From Chimonanthus salicifolius (taxonomy: Eukaryota; Streptophyta; Magnoliopsida; Laurales; Calycanthaceae), in contig CM023539.1 in the NCBI GenBank assembly GCA_013350335.1, positions 67,491,449 to 67,555,448 of the forward strand: a DNA stretch of 64,000 bases, written 5' to 3'. The position numbers and the translations under genes were made by a program. Of this stretch, positions 23,163-34,993 are shown one piece after another (within the stretch, counting starts at the first letter, position 1; every line of letters begins with the position of its first letter). Under the pieces are notes generated by a model. That model did not search any database. It saw only the letters and a list, made by a program, of their open reading frames with translations, and was not told the DNA's origin.

Positions 23163-25209
23163 GGCTGCGTTTGGATGGGGGTAAGAGGAGATAACCCCCC
23201 GTTACCCCTTATTACCCTCGTTTGGTAACAAGGGAGTGAGGGTAAAAATTCAAATTTTCACCCCTCTCATCACCATTTTGAATACCCCCATGGGCATTGG
23301 GGTATTCACTCTTGAATACCCTTCCTTTCCCTCCATTTTGCTGTTTCATGAGATTTTTTTTTTTTTTACATTTTTTTTTATTAATTTTGGTGAGTACTTG
23401 GCTTTTATTTATTTTTTAAAAGCACTCTATTATTTCCATTTGATAAATTTCATATCACCAAACAACAAATTATATTTTTTTATGAGAAGATATGTAGAAT
23501 TTTTTTATTCATTTATTGAAATTTAAAATAATAATAGTGGTTTTTTATTTATTTTTTATTTTTTAAGGAAACGTTGCCCGATTTACCCCGTGCCTTCCTC
23601 TATTTTTTAATTATATATTATATAATTGAAAAATTAATAGATTTCAAATAATTAGCAATTTATTTTTTATATTATATAGATTTTCAACATGATGCGTTTG
23701 GATGATGGGTAAATTCTTACAGGGGTTACCCCAAGTTACCCTTGAGTAGGGGTAACCTGACATATTAACAATTTTAGAATAATTAATAATTTTATTTAAT
23801 CTATATAATCTAAAAATAAAAATAAAATTTCTGAAACGTATTTGTCAAAATGTCCTATTTTTAAGGGGTGATTCTATCGAAATTTCGATAGGGTCTCAAA
23901 ACTCTGAAAGAGTTTGAGGTTCATGGTAATCTCTTTCACAGTAATTAACAATTTATTCTATTAGAAATTTATTTTAAAAATGTGTCAACATTTTCAACGT
24001 GATGCATTTGGGTGAGGGGTAAATTTTTACAGGGATTACCCTTGAGTAGGGGTAACTGTAAGTAAGGGTAAACTGACATATTAACAATTTTATGAGAATT
24101 AATAATTTTATTAAATCTATATAATATAAAAATAAAAATAAAATTTTTTGAAACATATTTGTCAAAATATTCTATTTTTAAGGGGTGATTCTGTCGAAAT
24201 TTCAATAGATTCTCAAATCTTCGAAAATTTTTGAGGTTTATGGTAATCTCTTTAAGGGTAATTAACAATTTATTCTGTTAGAAGTTTATTTTAAAATTGT
24301 GTCAATATTTTCAACATAATGCATTTGGATGAGGAGTAAATTTTTACAGGGATTACCTGGGGTTACGCTTGAGTAGGGGTAACTGTAAGTAGGGGTAACC
24401 TGACTTATTAACAATTTTATGAGAATTAATAATTTTTATTAAATCTATATAATAAAAAAATAAAAATAAAATTTTATGAAACATATTTGTCAAAATGTCC
24501 TATTTATAAGGAGTAATTTTGTCCAATTTCAAAAGGGTCTCGAAACTCCAAAAGATTTTGAGGTTCATGGTAATCTCTTTTAAGATAATTAATAATTTAT
24601 TTTGTTAAATGTTTATTTTAAAAATTTATCAATATTTTTAACGTGATGCATTTGGATGAAGGATAAATTTTACAGGAGTTACCCTTGAGTAAGGGTAACT
24701 GTAAGCAGGGGTAACCTGATATATTAACAATTTTATCAGAATTAATATTTTTATTAAATTCATATAATATAAAAAATTATAATTATAATTTTTTATGAAG
24801 AGATATGTTGATATTTTTTATTCATTCATTAGAATTTAAAATAATAATATCAAAAAAATCTTGTTTTATTTTTTTAATGTTAGAATGTAAGTGTTCATTT
24901 TAAATTATAATTATAAAAAATAATTTATAAACAATAAATAATATTATTATAAGTTATATTATTAGAATTTACTTCATAAATATTATTTATAAATTATATT
25001 TTATAAAAAAATTAAAAAAATATTAATATATCATATTATTCTTACTTTTAGTTACCAAATAAATTTTTTTACCGTTAGAATAAATTTTTATTTTACTACT
25101 TTAATTATTAAATAAGATAAAAGTAATTTCAGTTCAAACATCATTCCAAATAAAAAAAATCAATGCTCAAAAATAACTCCTGTCAAAATTACCAAATCCA
25201 AATGCAGCC
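23163..25209. mobile_element. Non-autonomous PIF/Harbinger (Tourist-like) DNA transposon, 2.05 kb
   Basis: The left end GGCTGCGTTTGGAT and right end ATCCAAATGCAGCC are inverted repeats with one mismatch, flanked on both sides by TAA (23160-23162 and 25210-25212). A 3 bp TWA target duplication with GG(C/G)...GTTTGG termini is the signature of PIF/Harbinger elements. No transposase is encoded: the interior is over 75% A+T by eye and the open frames in it have no motif. Much of the interior is a tandem repeat of the element's own terminal sequence. Confidence 0.75.
23691..24790 (+). repeat. ~318 bp tandem repeat inside the Harbinger-like element
   Basis: The word GATGCRTTTGGATGA followed by GGGTAAATTYTTACAGG recurs at 23691, 24001, 24319 and 24645 (spacing 310, 318 and 326 bp). 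Each unit continues with GGGTAACCTGACATATTAAC and AAGGGGTGATTCTRTCGAAA. The last unit is truncated. The start of each unit resembles the element's terminal inverted repeat. Confidence 0.8.
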
Positions 25210-25212
25210 TAA

Positions 25213-25479
25213 GTTGAGTTGACGGAGTCGATACTCGAATTTTGAAAGTATGCCATAAACCAGGAATTGCCACGTGTCAAAGTTAGACACCCGTCCTGCG
25301 CACTGGACTGGTAGTTTTACTGTACAACTCTCGCAACTTTTTCATTTTAACCCCGGGCGCGGACGCCAATGCCTACCTGTCTAAGAAACGGGCATCTTTC
25401 AGTTCCAAACTGAGCCAATCACCATCTCACAAGTGGACCTCCTCTCCTGACACAGCCCTCTCCTCCCGCCACGTGTCCT
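25213..25479 (+). promoter_or_regulatory. Probable NF-YC promoter with G-boxes and a CCAAT box
   Basis: Base composition changes abruptly from AT-rich TE to mixed GC. CACGTG G-boxes occur at 25271-25276 and 25470-25475 (both CCACGTGTC, an ABRE-like context), and CCAAT at 25415-25419. No clear TATA box was found. A CT-rich transcribed leader follows. CCAAT is the site bound by the NF-Y complex, so feedback is conceivable but unproven. Confidence 0.5.
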
Positions 25480-25584
25480 ATGTTACGCAAAGAGTCACCA
25501 CGCTCTTTTCTTTTCTTCTCTGTTCAAAACTTCAAACCTTCTCTCTCCAGACCCCCGCAAACCAGTTTCAGCTGTTTCCTTCAG
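25480..25584 (+). other. Probable 5' untranslated first exon of the NF-YC gene
   Basis: CT-rich leader ending TCCTTCAG followed by GTAACT at 25585, a good plant 5' splice site. No long ATG frame starts here. The next non-TE coding region on this strand is NF-YC at 52219, and plant NF-YC genes commonly have an intron in the 5'UTR. The exon start is an estimate; the link to NF-YC is inference. Confidence 0.45.
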
Positions 25585-25989
25585 GTAACTGCTTTTTCTT
25601 CTACTACTCATCTCTCTTGCTTTTGCTTTTCGAATGTAGCAATTGGGTATTTTCGTTTCCGTTTTTCCTTAGATCAGATCGTTGATATCTTATGTCTGGA
25701 TTTTGGGGGTCGTACTTTCATTACAAGCATGCATAAATAACTTTATTTCTCTTTTTTAATCCATTCCAGTAGAATTTTGTACTGATGATTACTGTACGAA
25801 GCTCGATACATGCCATGTTTCTAAATTTCAAAGTTATGAAACCTTTTGATAGTGGTCCAATTGGTTTTTGATAATTGGGGGGCAATCCTCGCCTCTTTTT
25901 GTAGCTGAAATGATAACAGGAAAACCAAGTTGTGCCCCCCTTTATGAATTCTCGCTGTCATTTTCTTGCATGTCACTTTTTTTTTCCTC

Positions 25990-26830
25990 CAAAGCCCCTC
26001 TCATCGTTTCAGTCAGCGTTTGTTGTTGTGACAATTCAGTCCTGGATTCATGCTTGAGATGTGCTTTGTGGTTGATTTGAGTGGGGTAAGTACTGTTTTT
26101 AACCATTGTCTACAAGCAAGTAGATAACAAGAGGAAAGTAGTCATTCTGAGTCGTCAAAATTGGGTTTCCTGTGGTAGGACCTTTTAGAGAATTTTATGC
26201 TTTCAAGTTGTTTGCTTGGGTTTCCTTTGAATGATTCATTCAAATGATTTCACTGTTATTCAGTGGGCTGATTTTTTTTATGCTTGAGATTCTCCATAAG
26301 TTTTGAGTGGGGTATTTTTTTATTTTTATTTTGAGGCTGGAATACAAGCAAATAGTAACAAAACAGGAAGCTAACGCCTCCAATGTTGAAGCTATCCATG
26401 CCCATATGAAGTACTTTTAGGAATTGAGTACTTGCATTTCATTTGCTTGGATCCTCTTTTGATTGATTCTGTCCCTTAATTATTCTTGTCACACAAATTT
26501 GGTGATGCTTGAAATGCGTTCTAAGGATGAGTTTGAGTAGGCAAGTACTGCATTAAATAATTGTGTACAAAAAATTAAGCAACCCATATAGGAAATGAGT
26601 GTCTCCAAGAATTAAAATGGGTATATGCTTGTTGGGACCTCTTAAGGTTTGGGTGAATTTATCCTCTTCCTAACCAGTTTCGCTCTTTTTTTGACCATTG
26701 TTCTTGTGCACGAATTTGGTAATGTTTGAGATTCACCATGAGAATGAATGGTGCATGTCTGCTTTTGAGAATTGTACGCAAACATTTTGTTGCCGAATGA
26801 GTGCTGTAGGTACCATGATGAACTGTTAAT
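25990..26830 (+). repeat. Degenerate ~225 bp tandem repeat, four copies
   Basis: The word TGCTTGARAT recurs at 26051, 26281, 26506 and (as TGTTTGAGAT) 26723, spacing 230, 225 and 217 bp. Each is preceded by a GACAATTCA/CACACAAATTTGG-like word and followed by GAGT(G/A)GG-AAGTACTG, a -TGT-TACAA(G/A)CAA- word and GCTTG-GG-CCTCTT. Copies differ at perhaps a third of positions, so the duplication is old. It lies just inside the proposed first intron of NF-YC. Confidence 0.65.
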
Positions 26831-28256
26831 TCATGTCCTATGCATGAAGTGGCAGGCTTAATTTTCCTTTTAATTGTTGTAAGGGGAATCTTTTATGGGT
26901 TTTACTCTGAATATTCATCGCACTTTCCATGTTTTTAACCTTTTTTATATATGTGTTTGTATTTTTGGTTCCTTGTTGTTTTCTGAGCAGAGCCTCAAAA
27001 TTTATGTGAAGTTTTATGTTATTTGGAATAAGTGAAGTCATAGTTTTTGTTTTCTAATTAATTGTAGTTTGGTTGTTGGAAACCTCCATTGAAAGGGATG
27101 GATAAGAAGGAACTTAAAAGTATTTCACTAGGTACTCAGATCTTATTAAACAATTGAAAAACACAACAAAAGAGTAAAGCAGCAAATTAGAGAACCCAGA
27201 GAGCAAATACCTATAGAGAATGAAATAATGGAAAGTAATGGATAATCTACTTCTTGTTATTTTTAAGTAAATAATCAACGACTGAACAACTTGGAAAGCC
27301 GAAAACCATAGGCAACAAATAGAAGAAAGGCTAAGGGCTTCATTGACTATATGTACTACAAAGAAGCCATTTTTTAAACTGTACTACAAAAGAAGCAATT
27401 GGAACATAAATTTTCTCCCACACGGAAGGACCTGAAGTAGTAAATATTCCACTTAAAATGTTTTTTTTTCTCCCATTGATTTCACTTGTTCTTATTTGCC
27501 TTCCGCCAAATGGTGTGAATTGTTTGATCCTCCACAGATCATTATTCTTCTAGTGGGACATTATAATGCTAATCTTTTGAGTTGTACCATAATATTATTT
27601 TGGTTGTTTGAGCTACCAGCTTTCTAACCAATCGAAGAAACCTCCCAGCACACCTATATCTTTATAGATCACCTTTCTTTGCTCCCTGCTCTGTTTGACC
27701 CTTAGCTGCACTTGTTAAGTTTCTACTTTGGATCATCCTCATAGTTTTATTGGAGTTACATGAGCAGTCCAGTCCCACCAGTTATCTCTTTTATGTTTCT
27801 TTCCCTTATCTACTCCATGTAAATGAAAGAGATGTTGTCTCTCCATATAAGGCTTTATAAGATGCTTCTGATTTTGCTCCATTTTATACCTGAAGAACAT
27901 CCATCATTGTACCAATTTTCAAGATTCTCTTCTACGTGTTTAAAATTGTCTGCACTCTTTTACTTCTTTGTATAATAGAATGAATTGAATACTTTGTTAA
28001 TGATGATTATTCAACTTTTATTAGAAAATCTTCAGCATGTACTTGATTTCCCCACCTCAAAGTGCTTTTTAGAAAGAGATAGAAGTGCTCAGGTGCATGA
28101 ATGGGAGAAATCCCTTGTTAGTAACCCTATTACACTTAATTCACTAATCTTGGCTTTTAGAAGAGGTGGATGCTTTCTTTCTCTAGCAAAAAATATGGGT
28201 TCAACCTTCATCTCCTTGAGGGACTGCATCTGGACAAAAAGATCCTAAGGAGCCCT
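26831..28256. other. Intronic spacer, no gene or repeat recognised
   Basis: The open frames here are short, lack motifs and some begin with non-ATG codons. No terminal repeat or domain was seen. Confidence 0.45.
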
Positions 28257-28477
28257 TGTTGAAAGTTAAGAGTAAAATAATCTTTGTTGTATTAATTTCA
28301 CTAAATAAAAGCCATATATATAGAGTACAAGGGATAATCTTTCCCAATATTTAGGGATCCTAATTTCCTAATTAACAGATTACAAAATCAAACATAAATT
28401 TATAATCTAATCCTATCAACCATAAATGGAAATACATCAATAAATCTTAATATATCTCAACAGCAGCGCACCCCGCC

Positions 28478-28513
<36 letters not shown>

Positions 28514-30892
28514 CACCAAGCTCAGGTGTGCCCCACTTGAGGTTGAACGTATTTAACTTGAAGATCCAATGGGGATGCCATCTAATGGAGAGAAAACAGA
28601 TCAACAAGAATTTCCAAAAGCAAAGCCTGGGCGAAACCTGGAACCAAATGACATCCCACAGCAGCATGTACCGAAACAGGTACTGGAGAAGGAACGATGG
28701 AAATTCAGTTCTTGAAACAGCAAGGCTGCAACACCATCGTACAGAAGTATAGTTCTCCAAAAAATGGCAGGAAAAATGAGGGATCCCACCAGCTGAGAAT
28801 GTTCCAGTGGCTGGATCTGATGCCTGAAAGTGCTAGGTGCAAAGGAAAGAAACACTGATAGGCATAAATATCCGCTACAGAAGTCCGCCCCAAAGAGAAA
28901 CTAGTCCGAAGAAGATGCCGAAGTCCGATGAGGAATCGTAACATGGGCATGAGCAGTAAAATGGAGAAAAAACTTAAACCTCCAGTCAACAAGACCATAG
29001 AATAGGTCTTAGAGGAATCCTCTAGCATTCAAATTCAAAACAACGCCATACAAATAATGTAGAGTTGTGGAAATTATAGGTTCAAATCTGTAGAAAAACT
29101 ACAGATCTAAGGGAACAAACAAAGGTGGCCCTATGAACTACTAGAAAATGCAGGGAAAAAAAAGTCTCTTAAAGGAGAGGTCCAAACGTTGGAGAATCAG
29201 ATCTGGGAGGCAAATGGTGGATCGTTTGACAAACAAAAACAAGGGAATGAGGATTTTATTTATTCATACAAGGATCTGGGAGAAAAATTGCAACAGTGGG
29301 TCCCACGTTATGGAGCAAAATCCACGCAGATGCAAGATAGAGGGAGGGTCGAGACAATAGTGAAGCAGTAGTGAAATCAGTGGCTTGCAGATGCAGATTT
29401 AGGTCCAAAACAGACTGAAGCCTGAAGGCTCTGCAACAGATCTGAGAAGAAGACAACCAAAAGTGGACCCCACAAAGCACAAACCGAGGAGAAAGCTTTG
29501 TAGATGCAATACAGAGGTAGAGGCGACTGGTGGTACAAACCCCAAGTGCAGAAGGTCCGTTGCAACTCAGATCGAGCACAACAGATCGGGCTTAGAAGCC
29601 GTTGAAGGAGAAGAAAACAAACCAGATCTGCAAGCAACTGCAGGAGGCAGCAAGCAGCGGAGCAACGTAAAGGCGACGCAGTGACAGGTAGCGATGCACC
29701 AGCGAAGAAGAGATCTGAGAGCAGAACGGTTCCTATCAGTGAAGAAGAGGTGGCGGCCTGTGAAATCTGGGTGTAGAATCAGATTCAGAACAAATAGCAA
29801 GAAATGGCAGCAAGACAAAGGAAAACAAGGATCTTCTCAGCCGGGTTGCTGGGCAAAAACTTTGGGTTGAGTTCTACTAATAGGAACTGTGGAGAAGACA
29901 GATCTGAAAGACAAAGTCGAAAAAGGCACTGCAAACCAGATCTGAAGAAAACAGATCTAAAAGTTTCCTGCAGGGTTCTGCGGCGGATGCAGATCTCACC
30001 GGAGATGAGGCAGAGGACGGCCACCAATCAGTCGCACAAACCGTTGGACAGTCGAACGGACGCTGCACACGAGGTCCAAGCGACCAAGCGATGATGTAGA
30101 AACAACTGCAGATCTGCTCTGCTGCTCGCTCATATGGATTTCATCTTCCACTGCTAAACCATGGGAAAAGAACCATTGTGAGAGATCTTAGAGGGAACCC
30201 CTCTGCTGGTTGGTTTGGACAAAGGAAGAAACAAGAATGGATCAGCCGCTTAGGAAACAATCTCCAGTAGAACACTTGTCTTCCCAAGTCCTTGTTTACT
30301 TCTAGTAAAAGAAGAGAGCGGCCAAGCAATCAAGCACCAATCAGATATGATTGGAAGATTAGATCCAGATTTGATTAGGCAGCACAGCAGAGATGGATAC
30401 CAAACGGTGGGGGGGAAAAAAAAAATAACAGGCCCCTAACAGTGATCTGCAACAAGAACCAGATCCAGATCTGGTTAACAAGAACGACAACAAGAACCAG
30501 ATCCAGATCTGCAAAATGAACCAGATCTATTTGGTTCTGCAAGACAAACAACAAGGTTGCAACTTATATGTCCCTCCCTCCCTCCCTCTGCCGAGATATC
30601 TCTTCCTGCAGAGGGAGAGATGAAGAAGCGTGCTTATTGATGGCTCACTCGATGGATCGAGTTCTGTCTGATACCATGTTGAAAGTTAAGAGTAAAATAA
30701 TCTCTGTTGTATTAATTCACTAAATAAAAGCCATATATATAGAGTACAAGGGATAATCTTTCTCAATATTTAGGGATCCTAATTTCCTAATTAACAAATT
30801 ACAAAATCATTCATAAATTCATAATCTAATCCTATCAACTATAAATGGAAATACATCAATAAATCCAAATATATCTCTAATATATCTCAATA
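28257..30892 (-). mobile_element. LARD 1: non-coding LTR retrotransposon, 2.6 kb, with GCCCT target duplications
   Basis: LTRs of about 206-216 bp at 28257-28462 and 30677-30892 (TGTTGAAAGTTAAGAG to ATATATCTCAACA) are near-identical. Flanks GCCCT at 28252-28256 and 30893-30897 form a perfect 5 bp target duplication. The minus-strand primer site CATGGTATCAGA lies at 30680-30669 beside the right LTR, and a 33-base poly-C (poly-G on the minus strand, 28479-28511) stands where the polypurine tract belongs. The interior has no gag or pol, only a purine-rich leader-like sequence with at least a dozen AGATCT words. This fits a LARD (large retrotransposon derivative). Confidence 0.85.
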
Positions 30893-30953
30893 GCCCTCAA
30901 GAAAGCCCCATTACTTACCATTTAGTCTAGTACAGTTACTTCTCTACTCCAAA

Positions 30954-31277
30954 TGTTAGAAAGCCATGACTTGATAACATTCTTAAGGTAGAACTTACTC
31001 TCACAAGCTAGCCATTGAGAGAAGGGTGTCTCAAGTGTTTATAGAGTCATTGGTTTCACAAATTAACCAATGTGGGACTTTGTCACTGCACACCTGCTCT
31101 CACGTGCAACTGCGCCTTGCGGCTGCACTCCAAACTTGCTTTGATACCATATCAGAAAACCATGACTTGATAAAATTCTTGAGGTAAAACTCACTCTCAA
31201 AAGCTAGCCATTGAGAGAAGGTGCCTCAAGTATTATATAGAATCATTGGTTTCACAAATTAACCGATGTGGGACTTC
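30954..31277 (-). mobile_element. TRIM E: very small LTR element (~325 bp)
   Basis: Direct repeats of about 126 bp (30954-31079 and 31150-31277, sharing GAAA(A/G)CCATGACTTGATAA, AAGCTAGCCATTGAGAGAAG and CACAAATTAACC(A/G)ATGTGGG) enclose only about 70 bp. On the minus strand ATGGTATCAAAGC lies directly beside the right repeat, matching a tRNA-Met primer site. Two LTRs, a primer site and 70 bp of interior make it one of the smallest LTR elements possible, comparable in size to the SMART elements described from grasses. Confidence 0.75.
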
Positions 31278-31969
31278 CATTCTTTAAGTAAGATGATAAT
31301 GTTCAAAGACCAGCAACGACAGTTGTACATGTTTCTATTTCTCATTTTCTTTTAACAAGACATACTTGTCATGCACTTCCACCGTACACATGTTTTGAGG
31401 GTTTCCTTCATTAGATGCTCTAAAGCCTTCCATGACTTCAACCTCCTTATTTAATAGTTGTCTTTGTCCATATTGTTACCTCCTATTTGCTCTCCTTAGC
31501 AAATTCATGATTAGTCATCTCCATGCATGCCGGGTGATTTGAGCATCGTCTTGAAATGCCCCACATCAAGCTTGATGTCAATCTCAGTTGCATCAACTTC
31601 TGTAAAACTTCAAGTCATTGTTTCGAAGGAATGAACCACTAAAATGAAGATCAATAAACTCCACAATTTAAGATTGTAGTATCCACCCATGCATGGAGAC
31701 ATACCATAATATTTCTCCTGATCGACTTTGAGACTAATGTAATGAGTTTTGCCCGCTTTTAGATTTGGCATTACCATATCACCTTCTCCCCCCAGCCACC
31801 CACCAATGTTCATCTTCTTATGTTGATTGTGGAACAATATTGAGGAAATACTCCCTGAATATAAGGCCCCACCTATCCAGCACCCATGACCAAACCTCTT
31901 TTCTATTGATAGTAAAAATATTATTCCAACTGAGCAAAATACAAAAGGTTTACAGTATAAGACAACTAA
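31278..31969. other. Unassigned intronic spacer
   Basis: A minus-strand frame at 31837-31610 is open for 75 codons but has no motif I recognise; it may be the tail of the adjacent LINE. Nothing else is supported. Confidence 0.35.
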
Positions 31970-32500
31970 CTGACTGTTTCCAAAACTTTTAAAGAATCAC
32001 CTAGAAGAGCTTACAAAAACATTGGACCTCAAAAGCCCCATTATGTAAGAATTCACCATGCTATCCTCGACTAATATATTGCTACTAATAAGCCTGAAGG
32101 TCTTATCATTTCTCTCAAGCCTGAAGGACCACTTGATAGACAAAGGGTATATTCCATATCGTAACTTTAAAAGGGCAAGAAAACCATGAGTCGAAAGCTT
32201 TTGTAATCATGCTTAACGATTTCTTGAACAAGTTGAATAACAGTAATCATATCCATGTTACAGAGGAACAATGAAGAAGAAGATGATCAACCAATTTCAT
32301 GACCCTTTTGCACAAGATGCAGCAATTCAATATAATCTTCTTGGAATTCTTATTTTTCAAACTATCCAAAATTACATTATTTTTCCCTTTAGTTGCAATC
32401 CAAGCAGAAGTTGAAATTATAGAAGAAGGGATAATTAGTTTGAAAGATTGAACGCAACCTTGCTGATAGATGTTGGTTGGAGATAAATAAAGATGCACTG
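31970..32500 (-). mobile_element. L1-type LINE fragment with zinc-binding RT C-terminal domain
   Basis: The minus strand at 32498-32247 reads SAWIATKGKNNVILDSLKNK, CCILCKRVMKLVDHLLLHCS, the zf-RVT motif (W-A-GK...C-x2-C...H-L-HC) that follows reverse transcriptase in plant L1 elements. Downstream sense continues with FSCPFKVTIWNIPF and ERNDKTF-like text up to about 31970. Frames are broken and neither the RT core nor the poly-A end is clear. Confidence 0.6.
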
Positions 32501-34993
32501 CTGTCCTTATCGTTGTTGCTTAGTTGAGACCTCCTGTTTTGGTGTCTTTTCAGCTGAACTTTGATGAGAGTGTGTGATGCGGGAGCATTTTATTTTATTT
32601 TATTTTATTTGGAGTTATGTTATTAGACTTTGATTTTATTTGATTTTATTTTTACTTAATCTTGTCTTTTAGTTTGTTTTCTTTTATATGAGGGCAAACT
32701 TGTCATTATGAATTATTGTAATAAAGGGGGCATTCATGTGATTTAAGCCCTCATTAGTAGGGCAACAACGAGCCACGCGGTCCTTGCCTTTGTGCTTTTG
32801 GTTAAAAGCTTGGAAAACAAAGAAGGATGACACACGATGGAATGAAAGAAAAGAAAAGGAAAGACTGGCCTATGCGCATGGTGTCGATGGTCCTCTCTTC
32901 TTCTTCTTCTTCTCTTCCTATCCCTTTTTCTTCTTCTTTCCTCTTCTCTTTTGTTTCTTTTGGCCGGAACCTACCCACACAAAACCCCATCCCTTTGCCG
33001 CTGCCCAAACACTCACCCATGACCTTCTGCCCCTCCTAACTGTTACCCAACTTCCGCCAGCCCTTATATTCCCTTCCATTGTCTTCGCCATACCCAAAAC
33101 TCCAAAACTCCCATTTACTACTGCCGTTCATCTCAAAACTGTCCATTGCTGCTGTCCTAAAGCTTTTTTTGCCTTCCTACCTCCAACTACAACCCATACA
33201 GCTCATCCTATTGCTGTCCCATAGTCCCTACATTCAAAATTCTCCCAAAACATCCCCAATCAACCCCATTTCAAATCTAAACAGTCATAAAACACTTGGG
33301 ACAGATGGGACCCATTGTTCCTTGAGTCCCAAATCTATGTATTTAGTTTTCCTTTGGCCTTTATCCCTTCAAACAACAGTGTAACATCTTAATGACATCA
33401 ATTCAGCCCCATATTAATTCAAAATCTGCATGGGTTATCAATATTGACTGAATGAACTATTACATCTTCATGGGACTGATTTGTTGAGCATCCTTAGGGT
33501 AAGAATTAGGGCTTCAAGAGTATTAACTGTGATTTGGAATCTCAAATGAATGTTTATAATAGTGGATGTTTGGACATGTTGACTTACCTTTAATTTCTTA
33601 TTGTGGTCTAGTTAATAATCTCAGTTTTATTGCATACGTGTGTTCATATCATCATTTTAGATTAGCCTAGGTCAAGTCATCGTAGATTTGCATAGATATT
33701 AATTTAGGACTTCTAGCCAACCCTGCATCAGTGTGATTGACAGTTCTAGTCCTGCAGGAATTGGTTGTCTTTTCTGTGGTTCTAACGATGTGCAGGAGCT
33801 GCTCTATTGTCTTCGAGAATAAATTATTAAGGATTTGTTCTCTCTTCATGTTGAGGAGATTCTTTAACACCATAAACTAGGTGATCAACAATAGTGTGTT
33901 TTTCCTTGGAGATTGGTAGCTTTTATTTTGATGATTCAGTCTTTTATGCCTATCGGAGCTGCAGTTCATGAAGCTAATGCGGAAGTTGATGGCCTATTAG
34001 ATTGGTAGAATGAGTGGGATGTTTGGTCTCTGTTGACTTTGGCTTTTAATTATTTGGATTGGGGCACTTCACAGTCCTGTGTTTCTCTTTTGGTTTCCTT
34101 GTCATTTTCTTTTAGCAATCTGTGAATAAAATTACCATCATTCAATATATCAACAATGACAATAATGACAACAATAAATGATGATGATAGAAAGAGGAGG
34201 GCATGGAAACTTCCCATAAATGAATAGATCCTTTATCTACTCAATGTAAAAGTGTTAGACCCATTATTCTTCCAATTCTTGTGTATTATTGGTTAACTCC
34301 AAGAAGAAATGCATCCAATTCCCATGTCAAACAATCAAGGAATCACATTTTGCATCGACCAGGTTATGCACACTAACACACCAAACCATCCTTTCTTCGT
34401 CAGCATAGAATTTATTGTCTTCTAAGTGTTTCTATATGAGATCAAGCAGAAAAAATAACTATCTCCATTACAAGAATCATGCCAAACTTGAATTTTATTA
34501 CCTAATCCATAGTCCAACTTGAAATTGATTTCCTTTCAGTAATTCCTCCCTAGCACTAAAAGAGTAGCCATCTTTTACTAAAGGTAAATTTCTTGGTACC
34601 TTACTGGGTTTACTAGAGCCATTTAGCCATATAGGTTTTTTTGTATGCGTCTCTTTAATTAATGAACCTTTTTATTACTGGTTCTTCCAAAAAATCTCCA
34701 GATTCCATTTGGTATTTATGGCATTCCAAGAGTCTTCATCCCAAGAATCTTATCTATAGATCACTAAACTATTTTCTATCTGTATAACTAATATTATGCC
34801 AAATCCAATATTCCAATTTGAAATTGATTTTCTTTCTAGAATTCCTTGTAGCACTAAAAACACAGTTTTCTAATAATAGAAAATAATTTGTACAATTAAC
34901 AGTTTTCATATTAATATTTTTTTTTGTCCTTTTTTTGTGGATGATTATTTTCGATGGATGATAATTGGATGTGGCTTTAGAAATTTGTAAAGA
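32501..34993. other. Unassigned intronic DNA, possibly an LTR remnant
   Basis: TGTGATGCGGGAGCATTT at 32571 followed by an (ATTTT)n tract (32588-32612) and a CT-rich stretch near 32900 resembles an LTR with its leader, but no partner repeat or target duplication was found. The Pro/Thr-rich frame at 32784-33224 has the composition of CT-rich leader DNA and no motif. From 33400 on nothing was recognised. Confidence 0.3.

Noticed and set aside
28437..28760. Open frame encoding a long Gly run
   Set aside because: The Gly run is the poly-C/poly-G polypurine tract of LARD 1; the frame spans an LTR border.
32784..33224. 146-codon Pro/Thr/Phe-rich open frame
   Set aside because: Composition follows the CT-rich DNA, overlapping frames are equally open, and no motif or plausible gene context is seen.
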